64,000 nucleotides of DNA from Zavarzinella sp. (GTDB lineage: Bacteria > Planctomycetota > Planctomycetia > Gemmatales > Gemmataceae). Positions within the stretch are counted from its first letter, which is position 1. Every line of letters begins with the position of its first letter. The notes beneath the pieces are model-generated. The model was given only the letters and a program-made list of their open reading frames with translations. It made no database searches and was not told where the DNA came from. A program made the position numbers and the translations under genes. Shown piece after piece: positions 1 to 7,228 of the stretch. The stretch covers positions 220,718 through 284,717 of the forward strand of contig JAWKTI010000006.1 of NCBI GenBank assembly GCA_041399155.1, read 5' to 3'.

Positions 1-1
1 G

Positions 2-2875
2 ACAATGTCGCCCAGCCTGTTAAAAAAATACCTGCAGGCAGCTCAGGAAGTGTCGAACCATCTGGTGCTCAAGCCCAACGGCATCACCTTCGCGCCGTTT
101 GAAGTGACCTCGTACAACGAACGAAAAAAACTCACCGAACAGGCAATTATCGATTTTTATCAGCAGCACCAGGTCAATCCCGCCGATTATATTGTGGCAG
201 CGTGGCGGTATCGCTATCGTTCTGCGGAATCAAAAACCAAAACCGTGGAACAGTGGGCGGCAGAGCAGCGTCTCAGTGGCAAATATCTCAAGCTGGTTGC
301 CGATTTTCTGGCAAATGCCCACAACGAGGTGGGTGCGGTGCAGCAATTAGGCCTCGCCTGGCAGGAATTACCCCCACCGGAATCGGCAACGGCAATTCCA
401 GAGAAAGTTCGACAGTTTACCACGCTGGTTCTCAATACGCGGGAGCGGTTCGGTTACCGCGAACCCCAGCTAATCCGTTCGAACGCAGGCAACTGGCCGA
501 TTAACCACCTTTACTTCCGTGACCAGGTTGCCCAACAGCGAGATCAGTGCGATGTCAGCCGATTTGTGAACGCACAGTCGATTAGTTCGGAGCGATTTCG
601 CACTTCGAAAAAAATTCAGGATGAAAAGCAGGTCATCCTTACCCTGCGAATCGCACCCATGGACCCGAAGAAGGTGGGCCTGCTGCTCTGTAAAGAGCTG
701 ATTTTGACCACCGCCGATACGTTTCCCAAAAATGAGAAGGACCGCGAAAAGCAACAAGTGGTGGACCTGTTTGACTGGCTAAAAGAGCATCAGCCCAAAG
801 TTTGGCAGAAACTGCCTTTCGGCAAACACCCCACCGGTGGGGCAATTTCGCCCAAAGGATTGGTGCTGTCCGGCCCCACCACGATCGATTTTCGTTTCCC
901 CGCAAATTTATTGCCAGAGCTGAATAATAAGCGGTTGCTGCTGGCACTGGAAGCCGATCCCACCGACAAATCGTGTGGGTATTACGTGCAGCTTTCGAAT
1001 GGCTTGCTGGCAGAAAATCAGCCACCTGTCGTGGCGACGGTGCTGCACCCCGATAACCCACAACGGCAAAAACTGCTCGATTCTGCCCAGCGGTTGTGCC
1101 AGGTGTTTCCGAATCGATTTTTCTATGTGGATGGCTCTCGTGGGCTGGCTGCGGGCTTCCACCTGGTGGAAGGCTTCTTTCGGGACGATTTACCACTGGT
1201 CAACAAGGTACTGGACGAACAGCAGACGGCCCACCTGAACCGATTGTGGCAGGAAATGGATTTCGTGACCAGCAGTGCGGAAAATCTGTTGCGGGGGTTT
1301 GTCTGGTTTGAACGCTCCGAACGCCACGTATTACAGGATAAACGCTTCGACTTTCTGCGTGCCGAAGATCCCCGCCTGGTAAAGGAAGAACTTCTGGGCC
1401 GGTTTGAGAAAGTTTACTACGAGAAGATGGGCGTGAAACTCGATTCTACGCCCGAATCATTAAAGAATAATTTGAATTATGTGATGATCAGCCGCTTTTT
1501 CGCCCAGGTGCGGCAAGGGTTGGCAACTCATGAGAAAACTTTAACCACTGCCGAATCGCTGGCACTGGATCAATTGGCCAGTCTCGCCAGCAAAGCCTAT
1601 CGGAAGTATCTGACAGTTGCTGAAAAACAGCAATTATTAAAAACCTATCATGATTTTCGCAAGCAGGGGCAATCTGTTGAAGAGGCCCTGCGAGGCACAC
1701 TGACTGGCATCCTGATGTCGCCCCACTTCTTCTACATTTATCAAACGCCGGTGCAGGCAAATCAGCCCACCCCACGCACGGATGTTGAGCTGGCAACCCG
1801 CCTGAGCCTACTGATCTGGTCATCCGTGCCAGATGAAGAACTGATGTCGCATGCGGCCAAGGGCACGTTGCGCAATCCCGGATTTTTGAAAAAGCAGGTG
1901 CGGCGAATGCTTCACGACCCCAGGTCCGCTGCTTTTGCGGAGGAGTTCTTCGGGCAGTGGCTGCGGTTTCGCGATTATCGGGAAAAAGATCCGATTAATG
2001 CCGCTGCCTTCCCTGGTTACGATGACAAACTGCGGGAGGCGATTTACCAGGAACCGATCAGGCTGTTGTCGTGGTTAATTCAGGAAGATCGTTCCGTGCT
2101 GGAAGTGGTGATGTCCGACCGCACTTTCATTAATGAGGCACTGGCGAAGCATTACGGCATGAACAGTCAATATGCCGCACAGAAACAACTCTGGCGGGAA
2201 CGCATGGCTGCTGCAGGCACCCTCCCCACCGATCAGGATTTATGGCTGCCGATTGATGGCCTGAACGCCATGGGACGTGGGGGATTGCTGGGCACGGCAG
2301 CCATTCTCACTAAAAATTCATCTGGTGAACGCACCAGCCCGGTAAAGCGTGGTTTCTGGATGGTGCATCATCTGTTAGGGCAGCACTTCCCGCCCCCACC
2401 TGCGGATGTGGCACAACTGCCCAACAGCGAAAAAACTGCCAGTAAAAGCATTCGCCAATTGTTGCAGGATCATACGAAAGACCCCCGCTGTGCGATGTGC
2501 CATGTGCATTTCGACCACCTTGGCGTGGCACTGGAAGGGTTCGATCCACTGGGCCGAAGCCGCACCAAAGACCTGGCAAACCGGCCCATCGATCAGAAAG
2601 TCTCACTACCAGGTGGGGAAGAGCTGAACGGCATTCCCGGCCTGATTCGTTATGTGAAGGAGCACCGCCAGCAGGATTATGTGGATACGCTCTGTCGGCA
2701 TTTTCTGGGCTATGCGCTCGGTCGATCGGTGCAGCTTTCTGACCAGCCACTGCTGGAACAGATGGCCGCAGAGTTGAAAAAGAATGACTACAAGTTTTCT
2801 GTATTGTTTGAAACGGTGATTCTGAGCCCACAGTTTTTGAACAAACGCCCGCTGACCGCCCAGGTGCCGAAATAG
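2..2875 (+). CDS. DUF1587/DUF1592/DUF1588/DUF1585 cytochrome-type protein, 5' partial
   Basis: The open frame runs in from the left edge, so the N-terminus (where this family carries a signal peptide and a PSD1-type cytochrome c domain) is missing. The first visible residues (SPSLLKKYLQAAQEV) match the end of a DUF1587 domain. A DUF1592 region follows (about residue 595, TDVELATRLSLLIW), then DUF1588 (about 765-855) with the hallmark RTSPVKRG and a CAMCH heme-like motif near residue 829 followed by DHLGVALEGFDPLGR, and a C-terminal DUF1585 ending in a YALGR segment. The family is expanded in planctomycetes and is exported; its biochemical role is unknown, though the CxxCH motifs suggest redox function. 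A paralogue lies at 12223-15258. Domain identity is certain from the motifs; function is not. Confidence 0.9.
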   Translation, partial: TMSPSLLKKYLQAAQEVSNHLVLKPNGITFAPFEVTSYNERKKLTEQAIIDFYQQHQVNPADYIVAAWRYRYRSAESKTKTVEQWAAEQRLSGKYLKLVADFLANAHNEVGAVQQLGLAWQELPPPESATAIPEKVRQFTTLVLNTRERFGYREPQLIRSNAGNWPINHLYFRDQVAQQRDQCDVSRFVNAQSISSERFRTSKKIQDEKQVILTLRIAPMDPKKVGLLLCKELILTTADTFPKNEKDREKQQVVDLFDWLKEHQPKVWQKLPFGKHPTGGAISPKGLVLSGPTTIDFRFPANLLPELNNKRLLLALEADPTDKSCGYYVQLSNGLLAENQPPVVATVLHPDNPQRQKLLDSAQRLCQVFPNRFFYVDGSRGLAAGFHLVEGFFRDDLPLVNKVLDEQQTAHLNRLWQEMDFVTSSAENLLRGFVWFERSERHVLQDKRFDFLRAEDPRLVKEELLGRFEKVYYEKMGVKLDSTPESLKNNLNYVMISRFFAQVRQGLATHEKTLTTAESLALDQLASLASKAYRKYLTVAEKQQLLKTYHDFRKQGQSVEEALRGTLTGILMSPHFFYIYQTPVQANQPTPRTDVELATRLSLLIWSSVPDEELMSHAAKGTLRNPGFLKKQVRRMLHDPRSAAFAEEFFGQWLRFRDYREKDPINAAAFPGYDDKLREAIYQEPIRLLSWLIQEDRSVLEVVMSDRTFINEALAKHYGMNSQYAAQKQLWRERMAAAGTLPTDQDLWLPIDGLNAMGRGGLLGTAAILTKNSSGERTSPVKRGFWMVHHLLGQHFPPPPADVAQLPNSEKTASKSIRQLLQDHTKDPRCAMCHVHFDHLGVALEGFDPLGRSRTKDLANRPIDQKVSLPGGEELNGIPGLIRYVKEHRQQDYVDTLCRHFLGYALGRSVQLSDQPLLEQMAAELKKNDYKFSVLFETVILSPQFLNKRPLTAQVPK

Positions 2876-2930
2876 TGCCTTTTGGTGCACGAAATGCAGG
2901 CAAATTGTTGAAATTGACGCCCGCAGCAGA

Positions 2931-3010
2931 CGCTAACGTAACGCACTGAATCAGCACTTTTACCTATCAGAGTTCGGATGCTTCAACCGTGATGTAATGA
3001 AACGTTAGTT
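2931..3010 (-). other. Candidate terminal attC site (degenerate)
   Basis: On the minus strand the stop codon of the DUF4177 gene lies within an AACTAAC heptamer (3004-3010), and a GTTAGCG heptamer lies at 2931-2937. The arms between them pair only weakly, so this is the least convincing site of the array. It may be its distal boundary with the DUF1592-type gene. Confidence 0.35.
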
Positions 3011-3235
3011 TTCAGTAGAGGAAGATACTGGGGTGACCTCCGGGCTGCGCTTGAGGACGGCGACGATGTCCTTAGTCCACCCCTGGCCGGCCGTGGCGGT
3101 CACGATGGTGACCAGCTCCCAGCCGACCGCACCCAACTGGGTCAGGGCGGCTTCCAGCCGGGTGGCGTCGATCTTGCCGCCCTGCCAGAACCCCTCGGCC
3201 TCGAACTTGATCGTCTTGTACTCCCACCGCCTCAC
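3005..3235 (-). CDS. DUF4177 domain-containing small protein (cassette gene)
   Basis: A 76-residue protein with the DUF4177 pattern: an opening RRWEYKTIKFE strand, a central helix ending in LGAVGWELVTIV, and a closing DIVAVLKR strand. The function of the family is unknown. The GTG at 3235 is preferred because GGAGG sits 7 bases upstream. A longer reading to 3328 would translate the neighbouring repeat element and is unlikely. The stop codon overlaps the closing heptamer of the cassette. Its opening heptamer (GTTATGC on the minus strand, 3267-3273) directly abuts the repeated mini-cassette. Confidence 0.7.
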   Translation of the reverse strand: MRRWEYKTIKFEAEGFWQGGKIDATRLEAALTQLGAVGWELVTIVTATAGQGWTKDIVAVLKRSPEVTPVSSSTEN

Positions 3236-3266
3236 GAGCACCCCTCCGTGACCCAAGGCCTCCGCC

Positions 3267-3412
3267 GCATAACGGGGTCCGCGATTGAGCAAAGTCGCGG
3301 AGTAGATACGAAGCGATTCCTGCTCCAATCGGTGGTTAGGCAGCTTGCGGCCGTCACCTTTACTATATGCTCAATCGCGGACCCAGTAAAGCCGGTCGCA
3401 GGCTGGCTTAAC
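3267..3412 (-). repeat. Repeated ORF-less mini-cassette, copy 1
   Basis: First of five copies of a conserved element. It carries the inverted pair TCCGCGATTGAGCA (3278-3291) and TGCTCAATCGCGGA (3368-3381). Between these sit a second internal palindrome and a GTTAGGC heptamer (3335-3341). On the minus strand the element opens with GTTAAGC (3406-3412), has a near-complementary GCTTTAC about 14 bases further on, and closes against GTTATGC (3267-3273). It contains no open frame of its own and lies between the SUFU and DUF4177 cassettes. Confidence 0.8.
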
Positions 3413-3505
3413 GTAGGGCCGATCACCGGCCGGGCCGGCACCGAGCGGAGCTCGACGGCCAGAAACTACACTGCCGGCCCGGTCCGGTGCATCGGCGGGT
3501 TATCC
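3406..3505 (-). other. attC-like site of the SUFU cassette
   Basis: A 100-bp palindrome starting 24 bases after the stop of the SUFU-like gene. Its arms at 3418-3439 (22 nt) and 3473-3496 (24 nt) pair perfectly except for two extra bases in the longer arm, matching the extrahelical bases of attC sites. Flanking heptamers are GGATAAC (3499-3505 read on minus) and GTTAAGC (3406-3412 on minus). The first is the complement of the heptamer opening this cassette at 4198-4204. Confidence 0.75.
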
Positions 3506-3528
3506 GGCGGCCTGACCGACGTGACCAT

Positions 3529-4185
3529 TCAAACGACTGGCCGGCGTAGCAGCGACGATCGGTGGTGCGTCCCGTCCGCTGCGAACCGCTTGGCAAGTTC
3601 CTCGCGACCAAGTTTTCCCTCCGCGGCCGCGTAGTCCAATTCGCTTGGCCAAAGCAGCTTAGCCGTGACGATGCGCACGATCCCACAGGGACCTTCAAAC
3701 TCCTGAGGAAAGTCGGGCGGGGTAATCCCCAGCAGAACTCCGGCAGTGTCATTGCTGGTCGCGACCGGTTCAAGGACCACGGACATCGGCAATTCAAGCG
3801 AGATAAGTCCCAGCCGATCGATCAGCGCACGCACGCCGCCGTGATAAGCGCATTGCTGGGACACCTGATACGCCAAGTCAAAAAGCCAACTCGCCTGTAC
3901 TGGGTCCGGAAGCTCGTCGGACGTCTCGGCAAGGACTTCGAGTTCGAAGCCCGAGTTCTTGTCGGGTTCATCCGAAAACGGATCGGCGAGCCCGTCGCTC
4001 ATCACGATCGTGCCTCTGCCGCGCCGGACGACACGCCAAGCTTGACGAAGATCGGGCCACGACGGGCCGCCCATGAATGTCGGGTTGATCAGCGGCGCGA
4101 GAACGTCGGGGTTGACGGTGCCCAGAGATGCGGCATACCGGTCCCGCGAGGCATACGTCTGCTGAAGAAGCTCCTCGTTGGCCAT
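3529..4185 (-). CDS. Suppressor-of-fused (SUFU)-like domain protein (cassette gene)
   Basis: A 218-residue soluble protein without signal peptide. The central segment, with SDGLADPFSDE and GFELEVLAE, then a Trp-rich helix and the C-terminal LLWPSELDYAAAEG...REELAKRF, fits the SUFU fold. Bacterial members of that family are proposed immunity proteins against polymorphic toxins. No toxin gene is adjacent. AGGAG lies four bases before the ATG at 4185, and the start is 12 bases inside the cassette boundary GTTATCC (4198-4204). Family assignment rests on motif resemblance only. Confidence 0.6.
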   Translation of the reverse strand: MANEELLQQTYASRDRYAASLGTVNPDVLAPLINPTFMGGPSWPDLRQAWRVVRRGRGTIVMSDGLADPFSDEPDKNSGFELEVLAETSDELPDPVQASWLFDLAYQVSQQCAYHGGVRALIDRLGLISLELPMSVVLEPVATSNDTAGVLLGITPPDFPQEFEGPCGIVRIVTAKLLWPSELDYAAAEGKLGREELAKRFAADGTHHRSSLLRRPVV

Positions 4186-4197
4186 GATGCTCCTGCC

Positions 4198-4343
4198 GGA
4201 TAACGGGGTCCGCGATTGAGCAGAGTCGCGGAGTGAATACGAAGCGGTTCCTGCTCCAATCGCTCACTTAGGCCACTTGCGGCCGTCACTTTTAGTATAT
4301 GCTCAATCGCGGCGTCGTTAAGCAAGGCGCAGGCCGGCTTTAC
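4198..4343 (-). repeat. Repeated ORF-less mini-cassette, copy 2
   Basis: Same element as at 3267, with TCCGCGATTGAGCA at 4209-4222 and its inverted partner at 4300-4312. It lies between the SUKH cassette and the SUFU cassette. The heptamer on the SUFU side is GGATAAC (4198-4204, plus strand). The one on the other side is GCTTTAC, degenerate relative to GCTTAAC in copies 1 and 5. No clear attC stem is seen between this copy and the SUKH gene end at 4438. Confidence 0.78.
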
Positions 4344-4437
4344 GGAAAGGCTAAGCTGCCGGGGCCGCTTGCAACCTTCATGCCGCGCGAAACCGGAATG
4401 GCGACCATGGTAAACTTCATCCGCTGGTTCTACGCCG

Positions 4438-5013
4438 TCAGTCATCCTCATCCTCATCCTCATCCTCGGATTTCGGCTCCGTCCGGTACTCGGAAACGAA
4501 GAATTTGGTGAAAGTCTTGCGTTCGATACACTGGAGCGACTGCTTGGCGAAATGCCAGATATCGTCTCGCTCTGTCCCGCCGATCTGAGAATCGGCCCGC
4601 AGCAGGTTGGCGGTTCGGGATCCTGACGGTGATTGATATCCCTCACGGATCTCCGAGACGAAACGCTCGAAGGTGGCCGCGACGGGATAGACGTTTATAC
4701 CGTCCTGGTCCGTTGAATAGAAGCCCGAATAATCGAAATAGGTGACGGCCCCTGCGTCGGTGAGCACGAAGTAATTGCAGCCCAGGTCCACGGCGATCGG
4801 GAGGCAGTTTGCAGGAAATACGTCCACCGCAGCCGTCTCCGTTTTGATCTCCTTGGGAGAGAACAGTACGTGAAGCCTCTCCCAAGTCTTGAGATCACTT
4901 ACGTAGGCAAACATCGGCCGACCCGATATGGTGTCCGACAGCCACTTCGAGTGCAATCCATTTGTGACGCCGTCGAGTCGCGCTTTGATCGACACATGGA
5001 CCTCTTTCACCAA
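4438..5013 (-). CDS. SMI1/KNR4 (SUKH)-like protein with acidic tail (cassette gene)
   Basis: About 190 residues, no signal peptide. The half with LPIAVDLGCNYFVLTD, AGAVTYFDYSGF and VAATFERFVSEI matches the C-terminal core of the SUKH superfamily, whose bacterial members are immunity proteins of polymorphic toxin systems. The usual N-terminal helix is not recognisable, so this may be a divergent or N-terminally shortened member. The start is uncertain: TTG at 5013, GTG at 5010 or GTG at 4995, the last having AGAGG five bases upstream. The protein ends in an acidic run encoded by a hexanucleotide repeat (4443-4467). The cassette opens at GTTCGCT (5064-5070 on minus). Confidence 0.55.
   Translation of the reverse strand: MVKEVHVSIKARLDGVTNGLHSKWLSDTISGRPMFAYVSDLKTWERLHVLFSPKEIKTETAAVDVFPANCLPIAVDLGCNYFVLTDAGAVTYFDYSGFYSTDQDGINVYPVAATFERFVSEIREGYQSPSGSRTANLLRADSQIGGTERDDIWHFAKQSLQCIERKTFTKFFVSEYRTEPKSEDEDEDEDD
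4443..4467. repeat. In-frame hexanucleotide microsatellite
   Basis: Four copies of CATCCT on the plus strand encode the alternating Asp/Glu tail of the SUKH-like protein. Gain or loss of units would only change the length of the acidic tail. Confidence 0.85.
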
Positions 5014-5063
5014 AGGGTTTATTGCTCGCGTGCGTATTCATTCTTGGTCAAATGGACATTGCC

Positions 5064-5196
5064 AGCGAACGGTTTCCGCGATTGAGCAGAGTCGCGGAAA
5101 TGAATACGAAGCGATTCCTGCTCCAATCGCTCACTTAGGCCGCTTGAGGCCGTCACCTTTACTATATGCTCAATCGCGGACACGCTCGCGTTCAAC
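5064..5196 (-). repeat. Repeated ORF-less mini-cassette, copy 3
   Basis: Inverted pair TCCGCGATTGAGCA at 5075-5088 and TGCTCAATCGCGGA at 5167-5180, with the same interior as the other copies. Its left heptamer, AGCGAAC (5064-5070), opens the SUKH cassette. Its right end is fused to the 3' end of the toxin gene: GTTCAAC (5190-5196) overlaps the toxin stop codon. The distal arm GTTAAGCC...GGCTTAAC seen in copies 1 and 5 is missing. Confidence 0.78.
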
Positions 5197-5494
5197 GCTT
5201 AGTTCGTCCGAGTCGAGTGTTCAGTTTCGCGGGGTCTTGACGACAATCCAAAACCGCGACAACATCAACAACTTCTTCCACAATCAGGTAGTAGATTGCA
5301 TAGGGAAAACGATTTGATAGCGACCTGTAAAATCCATGGTACTTTTCGTGAACACCACCGGTCGTCTCAAGTTTCTTGATGTCTTCTCGCAAGCATGTGA
5401 GGAAATAATCATCCAAACCCACACATTGCTCGCCATAAAAAATGGCACCATTCTCAAGATCATCAAGCGCCTCATCCCTGAGTTCGACGTTCAT
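5192..5494 (-). CDS. RelE/ParE-family toxin of a type II toxin-antitoxin pair (cassette gene)
   Basis: A 100-residue protein with the RelE/ParE layout: MNVELRDEALDDLENGAIFY at the N-terminus, a central helix, YHGFYRSLSNRFPYAIYYLI and a closing VVAVLDCRQDP strand. Family members act as mRNA endonucleases or gyrase poisons. The ATG at 5494 has GGAG seven bases upstream and overlaps the upstream antitoxin gene by 23 bp, implying coupled translation. The gene order antitoxin then toxin is the usual one. The stop lies inside the junction with mini-cassette copy 3. Confidence 0.82.
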   Translation of the reverse strand: MNVELRDEALDDLENGAIFYGEQCVGLDDYFLTCLREDIKKLETTGGVHEKYHGFYRSLSNRFPYAIYYLIVEEVVDVVAVLDCRQDPAKLNTRLGRTKR

Positions 5495-5702
5495 TAAGCC
5501 GCTCCCGGACTTCATCGAAAGCAGCATCAAGCGACAAGCTAGGTTTGCTGGATGGGTTCTTCATCCGCTCGGACAATACATCACCGTGCCAATCGGGCGA
5601 AGACATGCCCGCCGGATTCGCGGATAAGTCCCGCCACAGAATGTTCATTGCATCGAGTTTCTCCTGGTGTGTAAGTGCAGCGAGCATGCTTTCAAGTGAC
5701 AT
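5472..5702 (-). CDS. Antitoxin, addiction-module component family (cassette gene)
   Basis: A 76-residue acidic protein starting MSLESMLAALTHQEKLDAM, with a conserved helical N-terminus and a C-terminal LDAAFDEVRERLNER segment. This matches the putative addiction module component family usually found next to RelE/ParE toxins. A good GGAGG lies eight bases before the ATG at 5702. The cassette may open at GTTCGTC (5767-5773 on minus), whose complement GACGAAC occurs inside the toxin 3' end (5202-5208). Confidence 0.8.
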   Translation of the reverse strand: MSLESMLAALTHQEKLDAMNILWRDLSANPAGMSSPDWHGDVLSERMKNPSSKPSLSLDAAFDEVRERLNERRTQG

Positions 5703-5885
5703 TGGTTTTCCTCCGAGCAGTATTATATCCCAAGAGCCAGCGATCAGCAAAGTACTGTTGTTTCAAGACGAACGGCCATCACTCAGTCTCCGCACAAAAA
5801 AACAAGGATTCAAAAGGATGGCTGACCTGTGATCGAGAAAGTCCGCGAAAGCATGTCGGTGAGTAATATCTGGCTCGTTTCGATC

Positions 5886-5952
5886 TTGCAGCCGTTACCT
5901 TTACTATATTCTCAATCGCGGACCCGTTCAACTGGCCGCAGGCCGGCTTAAA
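5886..5952 (-). repeat. Repeated mini-cassette, copy 4, truncated
   Basis: Only the distal part of the element is left, with one inverted arm (TTCTCAATCGCGGA, 5909-5922) and the closing GGCCGCAGGCCGGCTTAA. The proximal half is absent or decayed. The rest of the gap to the antitoxin start (5703-5885) has no recognisable gene. Confidence 0.6.
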
Positions 5953-6035
5953 GACCAAAATCACCCGGTCGCGACGAGAGATTCTCCATTGTCAAAACGC
6001 CAGACTTCGCGACTCGGGTGCATTTTTTGTTATCC
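5946..6035 (-). other. attC-like site of the 6030-6386 cassette
   Basis: Arms at 5955-5974 and about 6007-6026 pair with two extra bases in the second arm, the same pattern as at 3406 and 6532. The closing heptamer GGATAAC (6029-6035 on minus) contains the stop codon of the cassette gene and is complementary to the opening heptamer GTTATCC at 6394-6400. The distal heptamer is mutated (TTTAAGC in place of GTTAAGC). Confidence 0.72.
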
Positions 6036-6386
6036 GACGGTTTGCCTATCCCAGCTAATGTCGGCAGAATCAGAATGAATACTGACCGCCAACCATCGAC
6101 CGGTATCGCGACCAAACCCCTTCAGCGAGTACATGAAACGCATCTTGAAGTGGAATTCGCACAAGTCTTTGAGTGGCTCAACGCTGGTACAATCGGCCCA
6201 GACATTCGATTCATGCTCGTAGTACATCGCCGAAGCTGGGCATAGTAGCGGAAATCGTAGCTGCGCTGGGCCACGTAGAAATCCGTCATAATGAACGTCC
6301 GACATGCGCACGAACAGTTCACTGTCAGTCAGGCGCCACTCAAGGACATCAGCGTCGGGGAAGCCGTGCTTTTCAGTTGGTTTCAT
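6030..6386 (-). CDS. Unknown 118-residue protein (cassette gene)
   Basis: No family recognised. The protein is soluble and beta-rich, with no signal peptide, opening MKPTEKHGFPDADVLEWRL and containing several Trp and His residues (YYEHESNVWADC). The size and a strand-rich pattern are compatible with a small immunity-type protein, but no motif supports that. The ATG at 6386 lies seven bases after the cassette boundary GTTATCC with little room for a Shine-Dalgarno site. The stop is inside the closing heptamer, so the gene fills the cassette exactly. Confidence 0.6.
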   Translation of the reverse strand: MKPTEKHGFPDADVLEWRLTDSELFVRMSDVHYDGFLRGPAQLRFPLLCPASAMYYEHESNVWADCTSVEPLKDLCEFHFKMRFMYSLKGFGRDTGRWLAVSIHSDSADISWDRQTVG

Positions 6387-6393
6387 CTGAGTC

Positions 6394-6538
6394 GGATAAC
6401 GGGTCCGCGATTGAGCAGAGTCGCGGAGTGAATACGAAGCGAATCCTGCTCCAATCGCATGTTAGGCCACTTGCGGCCGTCACTTTTAGTATATGCTCAA
6501 TCGCGGACCCCGTTAAGCCGGCAGCAGGCCGGCTTAAC
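6394..6538 (-). repeat. Repeated ORF-less mini-cassette, copy 5
   Basis: The best preserved copy. The inverted pair TCCGCGATTGAGCA (6404-6417) and TGCTCAATCGCGGA (6494-6507) extends outward into GGGTCC/GGACCC. On the minus strand it opens with GTTAAGCCGG (from 6538), followed seven bases later by the exact complement CCGGCTTAAC, and closes on GTTATCC (6394-6400). The span from 6394 to 6518 is 125 bp, about the size of the Vibrio cholerae repeats. A GTTAGGC heptamer inside (6460-6466) gives a nested, shorter attC-like fold with one unpaired G. Confidence 0.82.
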
Positions 6539-6621
6539 GCCTGCCGTAACCGGGCACGAACGGAAGGCTTTGATTTCAATTGCCGCGTAATTGAGTGCTC
6601 CGGTTCACGGCCTTGTTCGCT
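6532..6621 (-). other. attC-like site of the Imm7 cassette
   Basis: Arms at 6544-6557 (14 nt) and 6595-6610 (16 nt) pair completely except for two extra bases in the longer arm. Closing heptamer AGCGAAC (6615-6621 on minus) is the exact complement of GTTCGCT opening this cassette at 7117-7123. The distal heptamer is GTTAAGC (6532-6538 on minus), where mini-cassette copy 5 begins. Confidence 0.78.
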
Positions 6622-6626
6622 GCTGA

Positions 6627-7100
6627 TTATGCCAAATCGCTTGGATTTAGCGTAGGTACAATTGGTGAAAGAAACGGGTCGGACATCTCCGTAACGCATC
6701 CATTCGAGATGCGATGTACCCGAAACGCATTTGAAAAATCGTCGGCTCCGCGACCGTAATGAGGATTGCCGATCTGGTCTTCGTCGTCATGCACGTAAAG
6801 GAGTCCATAACTGCCTGTGCCATGCTCTGCAATCCATTGAATCATGCCCCAAACATGGGACGCACGATGGTTTCGAGAAACACAGAACATCAGGATGCCA
6901 CGATGATTGTTGAGGTTTTCGTGTAGATCCCATTTGATGTAGCACTCATCATGCGTTGCCATCCATTGGCGAAAATGAGCCCACAGTTCGCGATCGGCTG
7001 CGTCGACCTGATCATCAATGGTGTCCACGGAGTCAATGTCTGCCGTGCGATACACCTCACGTGAGGATCGGAGGACACACCAGCCGTAGCCAACGAGCAT
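6627..7100 (-). CDS. Imm7-family immunity protein (cassette gene)
   Basis: A 157-residue protein opening MLVGYGWCVLRSS, with NHRGILMFCVSRNHRA in the middle, then WIAEHGTGSYGLLYVHDDED and a C-terminal MSDPFLSPIVPTL. This ordered set of motifs is typical of the Imm7 immunity family of polymorphic toxin systems. The ATG at 7100 is chosen because GAGG lies five bases upstream and the residues further upstream would translate the attC site. No cognate toxin is near, so it would be an orphan immunity gene. The stop lies six bases before the closing heptamer. Confidence 0.75.
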   Translation of the reverse strand: MLVGYGWCVLRSSREVYRTADIDSVDTIDDQVDAADRELWAHFRQWMATHDECYIKWDLHENLNNHRGILMFCVSRNHRASHVWGMIQWIAEHGTGSYGLLYVHDDEDQIGNPHYGRGADDFSNAFRVHRISNGCVTEMSDPFLSPIVPTLNPSDLA

Positions 7101-7116
7101 TCTTTCCTCGTCTTGC

Positions 7117-7224
7117 AGCGAACGTAAAAGGCTCAGTTGCCGGCCGCCCGCGGAGAGCAGGCTCCAAACCAACAACAACATCATATCGCGGGCGCAGACG
7201 GTCAACTGCAGCCGGTGGTTAGGT
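7117..7224 (-). other. attC-like site between cassettes
   Basis: A 108-bp site with heptamers ACCTAAC (7218-7224 on minus) and GTTCGCT (7117-7123 on minus). The stem near the heptamers has two unpaired bases in one arm (GGCTGCAGTTGACCG against GGCTCAGTTGCCG). It is about 90 percent identical to the site at 7461-7568. The closing heptamer is complementary to GTTAGGT opening the same cassette. Confidence 0.82.
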
Positions 7225-7228
7225 GCCA

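Noticed and set aside
3340..3380. A promoter carried by the mini-cassette (TATAGTAAAGG on minus)
   Set aside because: A -10-like TATAGT exists in some copies, but no -35 lies at the right distance, and copies 2 and 5 read TATACTAAAAG. Not supported enough to list.
3267..6538. A CRISPR array made of the repeated elements
   Set aside because: The repeats are about 139 bp, are palindromic, are separated by whole genes of different length, and no cas genes are present.
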